Made by a program: the position numbers and the translations under genes. A DNA stretch of 64,000 nt from Nymphaea colorata (Eukaryota > Streptophyta > Magnoliopsida > Nymphaeales > Nymphaeaceae), in the NCBI RefSeq assembly GCF_008831285.2, contig NC_045149.1:5881500-5945499 (forward strand). The letters run 5' to 3'. The notes under the pieces are model-generated. The model worked only from the letters and a program-made list of their open reading frames with translations. It had not been told where the DNA came from and did not search any database. Of the stretch, positions 58,561-64,000 are shown piece after piece (within the stretch, counting starts at the first letter, position 1; each line of letters begins with the position of its first letter).

Positions 58561-60110
58561 TAGAAATATTGTTTTGAGTTGCTCTTTTAGTTGATCTTAC
58601 GACATATATCATGAAGAATAATTCTTCTACTAATTTTATTTTTTAAAGAATATTTTTCCAAAAAAGTTAATTAACCGTTTTTAAATTTGTTTTTTATTTT
58701 AAAGATCCTTGTTTATTTTACCATTGGATGGATATACGATTAGGCTTGAAATGAACTTGATCATATGCTAGAGACTTTAATATATGACAGACTAGAAATT
58801 GCCATGCAAGACACAGCTCATTTGCATGCTAGTTGGGCATTGTGATTGAATCAGTAGCGATTTTGGGGAAATGAGAAGATTACTATTCATCACCTCGAAA
58901 AAATATCACAAATATTTTATCCTAACTCCTGGCTCTTGAGCTACATCAGCATAGTGGCAAAATGTGTACCTATCAATTTAGATACCTGCGGGTTTTATTA
59001 CTTACCAAGGCAGGGATGACCTGTCATAAACAAGCTTGTGGCTTGTGCATGTTAAGAAAAAGGGAGAAAAACCTGTCATCTGTCATGTTATGGAAAATAT
59101 TAATGGCTTCTAATGTGATTTCTAATGGTAATTCCATGTTAACTAGTTCATTTTGGTACACTCTACGATTGCCTAGCCACATATATGTCGTTAACATACT
59201 AAATATTTTTAAAAATTGATGATCAGTCGATTATTGAATTAAACGTACGTGTCATTGGATGGAGTACAACGAAAATCGAATTTTGAATTATTTTTGCTGA
59301 TTTTATATACCAATATGAATATATGCAATTAGGCGTTGATATATAAATGATTGCTACATATATAACTGTGTTTTTTATGCTTTATAGCCAAAATTATCAT
59401 TTGCCATTCCGTTTAACGTGTAGGGAGTGCCTGCTACTACTCAAGGAAAAAAGTTGTATTTGTATATAGTATTATAGATCTCTATAACTCTTCCATGCAT
59501 AATAACACCCTATTTATTTTATTTCTGTCCATTTATATCATGCATTAATTATGCATTCATGTAGAAAACTCTTGCAGGCAGTGTCTGTGGCAGGGGCAAC
59601 AATTTTTTGACTAAGGGGCACTAATTGAGAAAATCTTACACAAAATAAAATGGCAGAGTGATGCTAAAGAAATATAACTAAGGAGCACCCATGCATATGA
59701 TATAGTAATTGTTGCAGACAACTAATGCAAAAATAACTGAAATCTGATTGAGGAAGATCTGATTGGTGTAGCTCGACATTAGTTAATGCGGTTTTAAACA
59801 GCTTCTTTGTACCAAAAAAAAAAAAACTGAAATCTGTGGGACTGTGTGGTCAATCACCCACACAAGCCCACATGTGCCTCCCCCTTCTTTTGGAGGCAAT
59901 TGGGCTTACATCTGTTGAAAAGAAATAAATGCTTTGTTTATGTCTAACGAGGAACCCTTGGCATGGAAAACTCTGGAGGTAAATCCGGACTATTATGAGC
60001 GGACAACAATGAAAAACTGAGCCCCAAAATAACAAAAAAAAAAAAATACACGTTTTGTGCCTTGATTAACTTAATGCTTCCGCTGCAACCCTGCTGGGGT
60101 CTCCCCAAGT
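58561..60110. other. Intergenic AT-rich spacer, no gene seen
   Basis: No supported coding or RNA feature. A GGCAGGGGCAACAATTTTTTGACTAAGGGG piece at 59589 again resembles a hAT Tip100-type end; only its first part (GGCAGGGGCAAC) is diagnostic. Confidence 0.4.
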
Positions 60111-60289
60111 TTTATTGACAAAATGAATCTGTACACAAAAAGACAAAGCACATCTCTCCCTGCTTCGCCCTAGATTCCTTGAAACAAGGATCAAGTAAAA
60201 GATTAACAATCTCTGCAGGCGGATTACAATGAGAATATACAAAAGATTCCTATTGAGAAAGAACAAAGAAGACGCTTCCATGAAATGAC

Positions 60290-61640
60290 GGGCGCGTTCT
60301 TTGCTGGCGATCTGCTTCTTTCTCCAAGGATATGGACAACACCTTCCCGTAAATTGGGAATAAGCAAAAGAAGATGGTCAATAATCTCCCTGGAGGAAGC
60401 TCCCCCTTTTTTGGTGGAGATCGTACTTCCATGGAAAATGAAGGCACCACGACAAGTCTTGATACCGAAGACACCTTTGGTGAGGCTATGCTGCTTCCCA
60501 AAACACAAGAAAAAGATCAAAACGCCTCCCCATGGGAGGAGGCCAAGGATCGGGAACTAAATCAGAAATAAGCCAAAGTTTCATAACCTCTGAGTTCGAA
60601 GAGTGAGACGGCTTATCCAGTATTGTCATTTTCGAGTCTGCCCAAAGTGAATGGCACGCAGCTAAGATGGATTTCTTTTGCCGCCATGAAGAACACTGTT
60701 TCTATACTTCCATAGAGAACTCGTGATGAGAGCTGGCCCCATCAGCCACAAGTCGATCATCCACCACGCTTGGGGCCAATGTTTTTCCATTACTTAACCA
60801 AGTCTTTCAGGTCCGCAGCAAGAGGCATCATTTTGTGAAACTTGCTACACCAAAACTTCCAAAGTTTCTTCGCTCTAGTGCACTCAAGGACCAAATGATT
60901 TAACGATTCTGAATCCACATTGCAAGCCAGGCATCTACTTACTGGCCAAGGAGATACCAACTTGTTGGAGCCTAGAGTTGGTAGACATACGATCTTCAAC
61001 AGCCAAGTAGAGAAACCACGAAGAGGACGGCGGGGCATGCTCAGATGGTTAACTTCCAATCATTGTTCAAGTTATACACATTGCTGAAATTCAAAACTTG
61101 GACCTCCCGATCACCCCATAACAACTTGTGAGTATCACCTTGTGGGTTGAACGACCTAAGCACCCATTTAATCCAAGGGCTGGACACAACCTCACATGGG
61201 GCACCTTTATGTTTGAGACAGTCCTTAACCGACAGGTGGAAGGAGAACAAGACACTCCCATAATCCTCACCACAAAAGAGGAGAGAAAGGATATCCTCCC
61301 TAAGATGGTCGGAAGTGGTTTTAGGCAGAACGTTGAGGCTGAAGCCAAACAAGTTGTCTTCGCTCCATATTTGAGTGCCGCTGCCCAATCAAGCCTGCAG
61401 AAAACTTCAGCCCCGTCCTTGCGGTTGCTTCTCCAAGTGAAGTTTCTCTCCCTGTCTTCGATAATGTTTAGGTTGGCCCTAACAAGAAAATCAATAAAAG
61501 CTTCACTAGAGGCTCTATTGGGAGGGCTACCAGTTTTGCCATGAGAAGTCCACCTTGAAGTTGCGAGAAGGGCTGCAGGCCTGGCTATCTCCTTTGACAA
61601 GCGGGTTCCTCGGCCGTCTAGCTAGAAGGGTCTACTGAGG
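60290..61640 (-). pseudogene. LINE (L1-type) remnant with internal RT deletion
   Basis: Minus-strand frames from about 61540 give the end of an AP-type endonuclease (FIDFLVRANLNII, FTWRSNRKDG, RLDWAAALKYG, then PKTTSDHLRED with the conserved SDH near 61310). Shortly after, at about 61150, the reading is already in the RT tail (WIKWVLRSF, KLLWGD). It then passes into a zf-RVT zinc-binding domain at 61059-60790 (Cys-x2-Cys of SRCLACNVDSE, then HLVLECTRAKKLW). The RT palm is therefore deleted. Stops and shifts make it nonfunctional. Confidence 0.7.
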
Positions 61641-61689
61641 ACTGAACGGAATCCATCTTGGTGAAGCCGGGCTGAGGAGACTGGTGCTC

Positions 61690-62035
61690 TGTGTTAAAAT
61701 GAAGAGGACAAAGAGACAAAAAAAAAAAAAAACAGTTTAAAGTGGTTCGACTAAAATCAGCCTACGTCCATGACAAAGAGGAAACTCTGGCTCTGTCTCT
61801 CTCAATTTGAGAGAACTTATTATTGGTATATATAGTTGAGTTACAGCAAAGATCCTAGAATCATGGATCTTGATTTAGATAGACAAGGTAACTCTTGAAT
61901 TTAAAATTCTTTCTCTTTATGCTCAGCCTGTTGCTTGATTTTAGGAATTGACCCTCCATTGTGATCTTGAGCCAACTGCTTGATTTTAAGAGAAAATCTT
62001 CTATCGTGATCTCCAGCCATCTTTATTTTATTATG
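61690..62035 (-). repeat. Candidate 3' LTR of a minus-strand copia fragment
   Basis: On the minus strand a polypurine tract (TTGAGGGGGCA, 62033-62043) precedes this block. Its far end carries AGTGGTTCGACTAAAATC-like sequence often seen in plant LTRs. The far boundary is uncertain and no partner LTR is present. Confidence 0.4.
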
Positions 62036-62735
62036 CCCCCTCAAGCCAATACTTGTGTCAACAAGATTGAGTTTGACTTTAAGAAAATGAAACCTCGGTC
62101 CTGGTAATGGTTTAGTGAAAATATCGGCTATCTGATATTTATATTTGACAAATTTAACTTGAATTTCTCCTTTAGTGACTTTCTCTCTGACAAAGTGAAA
62201 ATCTATTTCAATATGCTTTGTTCGAGCGTGAAAGATAGGATTGGTTGCAAGATAGGTGGTTCCCAGAGTATCACACTTTAATATAAGAACTTCATGTAGG
62301 GGACCTGTAAGTCGTTGAGAAGGTGCCTTAGCCATATTAGTTCTACAGTAGCTCCAGCCATAACTTTATATTGTGCCTTATACTTGAACAAGCTATTGTA
62401 TGTTGTTTGTTTGATCCCCAAGAAATTATGTTTCATCTCAACATAGTGACGAACCCATTTGTGGATCTTCTATCATCTGGGCAATTGGTGCAATCAGCGT
62501 CTCGTTAACAGCAAATACAATATCTGGACGTGTGAAAGTCATATATTGTATTGCACCCACAATAATTCTATATAGAGTTTCGTCCTGAAGTTTTTCTCCT
62601 TCAAATTTTGAGAGAGATATGTTAGGGGCAGTAGGTGTGACGACGGCTTTGGCTTCTCCCATTTTAGCTTGAACAAAGATGTCACTTGTGTAATTTTTCT
62701 GTGAGAGATAGAGTTTAGACCAGGAGAAAGACTTG
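61901..62735 (-). pseudogene. Copia RT C-terminus and RNase H fragment
   Basis: 62735-62438 reads LYLSQKNYTSDIF, then MGEAKAVVTPTAP and YRIIVGAIQYMTFTRPDIVFAV, the end of copia RT. 62335-62044 reads LATNPIFHARTKHIEIDFHFVRE and ADIFTKPLPG, the end of RNase H. The RNase H centre is deleted, since the DADWAG-type block is missing between 62438 and 62335. A 5' truncated, dead copy. Confidence 0.75.
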
Positions 62736-63951
62736 CTATTAAAAGTGTAGGTAATCTGTCGCTGCCATCTAAAAATACTTCATTTACCTTAAAGAATGTT
62801 CTATATGTGCCGACATTACAAAAAAACTTACTTTCTATACCAAAGTTTACAAAGGACAACTCTTGCAAAATGGAATTCACACCTCATGATTTTACTGTTA
62901 AGAATATGCAGACGAGGAAGATAATGCACAAAGGACTTCTTAAAAAAGGCTTATATTCGTGGTCGAGTGCTCTTGGAGACGTTGCAGTCTCAAGAGCAAG
63001 GAATAAAGTGCAACATGAAGGTATTGTTTCACAGGGAGATGTTGACACTTCTAGATTTTCTATAGGAGACTCTAATAAGTTATTTGATTTATGACACACA
63101 TGTTTGAGACATGCAAATGTTCGTTTGATGAATAAGATGATTGCATCATAGTTAATTTATGCTGATTCTATGCATAAATATAAAGTGTGTTCTGTTTGTG
63201 CCTTATCTAAGATGTATCAATTACCTTTCCCTAGAGCAGATTTCAAGACATCATCTCCTTTAGAAATGCTTCATGAAATCTATGGGGACCATCTCCTTGC
63301 ACATCCAAGAAAGACTATAACTATTATTTGGCGATAGTAGATGATTACTCACGTTTTACATATATTTTCTCTTTAGTTAAAAAATCAAAATTCTTTGCAT
63401 GTTTTCAGAATTTTCACAAAATTGTTGAGCAACAACTGGAACACAAAGTAAAAATCTTTCATAGTGATTCTTGTGGAAAACTCTTGAGTCATGCATTTTC
63501 TGATTATCTTAATGTTCAAGGTATTCGATGATGGCTTTCATGTCTCCATACACCACAACAAAACGGTATTATGGAGCGACAACATCAACATATTGTGGAA
63601 ATGAGATTGAGTATGCTCATTCAGGCAAGTATGCCCACACATTTTTGGATTGATGCTTTTGAAATGACGGTTTACATTATCAATAGGTTACCTATAATCG
63701 ACATGCAGAAAGTTACACCATATGAAAAGCTACTTGGTGAAAAACATCAACTAGAACATCTAAAGGTTTTTGGATGTATTGTTTACCCTCTTTTTGGGCC
63801 TCCACACAAATCCAAACTTGCGCCAAAATCCTATGCTTGCATTTTTCTTGGGTATGCTAAATATTATAAAGGCTACATTTGCTATAATCCCTTAGACAAA
63901 CGTGCAATCATATCTAAATATGTCTTATTTCATGAAAGTACATTTCTTTAA
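62736..63951 (+). pseudogene. Copia protease tail and integrase fragment, running off the window
   Basis: Plus strand from about 62740: LKNVLYVPTLQKNLLSIPKF (protease to pre-integrase linker), KGLYSW, then CLRHANVRLMNKM and VCSVCALSKM with the HHCC remains. The integrase core follows in shifted frames: YLAIVDDYSRFTYIF, KIFHSDSCGKLL and HTPQQNGIMERQHQHI (Glu kept). [29 protein letters not shown] ends the readable part. Several stops, for example at 63092 and 63529. RT and 3' LTR would lie beyond 64000. Confidence 0.78.
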
Positions 63952-64000
63952 TTAGGCATCTCACCACCAACCACAACCAAAGAAATCATTCAATGGCTTG

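Overview
The window is nuclear DNA of a flowering plant. It holds one intron-rich plant gene, no operons, abundant LTR retrotransposons, hAT and CACTA DNA transposons, LINE remnants and many microsatellites. The very long introns filled with transposable elements suggest a large, repeat-rich genome. The species cannot be named from the sequence.

The only ordinary host gene I can support is a YODA-type MAP kinase kinase kinase (YDA clade) on the minus strand. Its coding sequence is rebuilt here as 11 exons between 44898 and 19160 (909 codons plus stop), with every exon phase agreeing. A probable 5' UTR exon lies near 54.2-54.6 kb and a 3' UTR reaches about 18.4 kb, so the transcription unit is about 36 kb. 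Its introns were colonised by several elements: a Ty1/copia element (24245-30754) in intron 6, a complete hAT transposon (32442-35934) with an adjacent hAT-type MITE (35944-36340) in intron 4, and a second copia element (45786-50780) in the 5' UTR intron.

Layout: 1-3.5 kb, decayed copia pol (+) with a probable 3' LTR. 4.98-7.1 kb, truncated Ty3/gypsy fragment (-). 7.6-15.5 kb, a fuller but decayed Ty3/gypsy element (-) with both LTRs. 15.5-18.4 kb, gene-poor spacer with a TIR element. 18.4-54.6 kb, the YDA gene and its resident transposons. 51.6-52.6 kb, LINE remnant within the 5' UTR intron. 54.6-60 kb, AT-rich spacer with a CACTA remnant and a MITE. 60.3-61.6 kb, LINE remnant (-). 61.7-64 kb, two copia fragments in opposite orientation, the second running off the window.

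The most unusual region is the intron-6 copia element. It carries, in antisense, about 1 kb of badnavirus-like (Caulimoviridae) sequence with two mostly open reading frames linked by an ATGA stop/start overlap. The first frame joins a cysteine cluster with the spacing of the second Cys-rich region of badnavirus ORF3 to an ORF2-like coiled-coil protein. This looks like a rearranged endogenous viral segment. The same copia element has essentially identical LTRs but a dead pol, and it is flanked not by a short target duplication but by a 126-bp direct repeat of host intron, with 65 bp missing from the outer LTR. The hAT transposon is the other highlight: perfect 8-bp target duplication, matching termini and a transposase that can be read through three exons without a stop.
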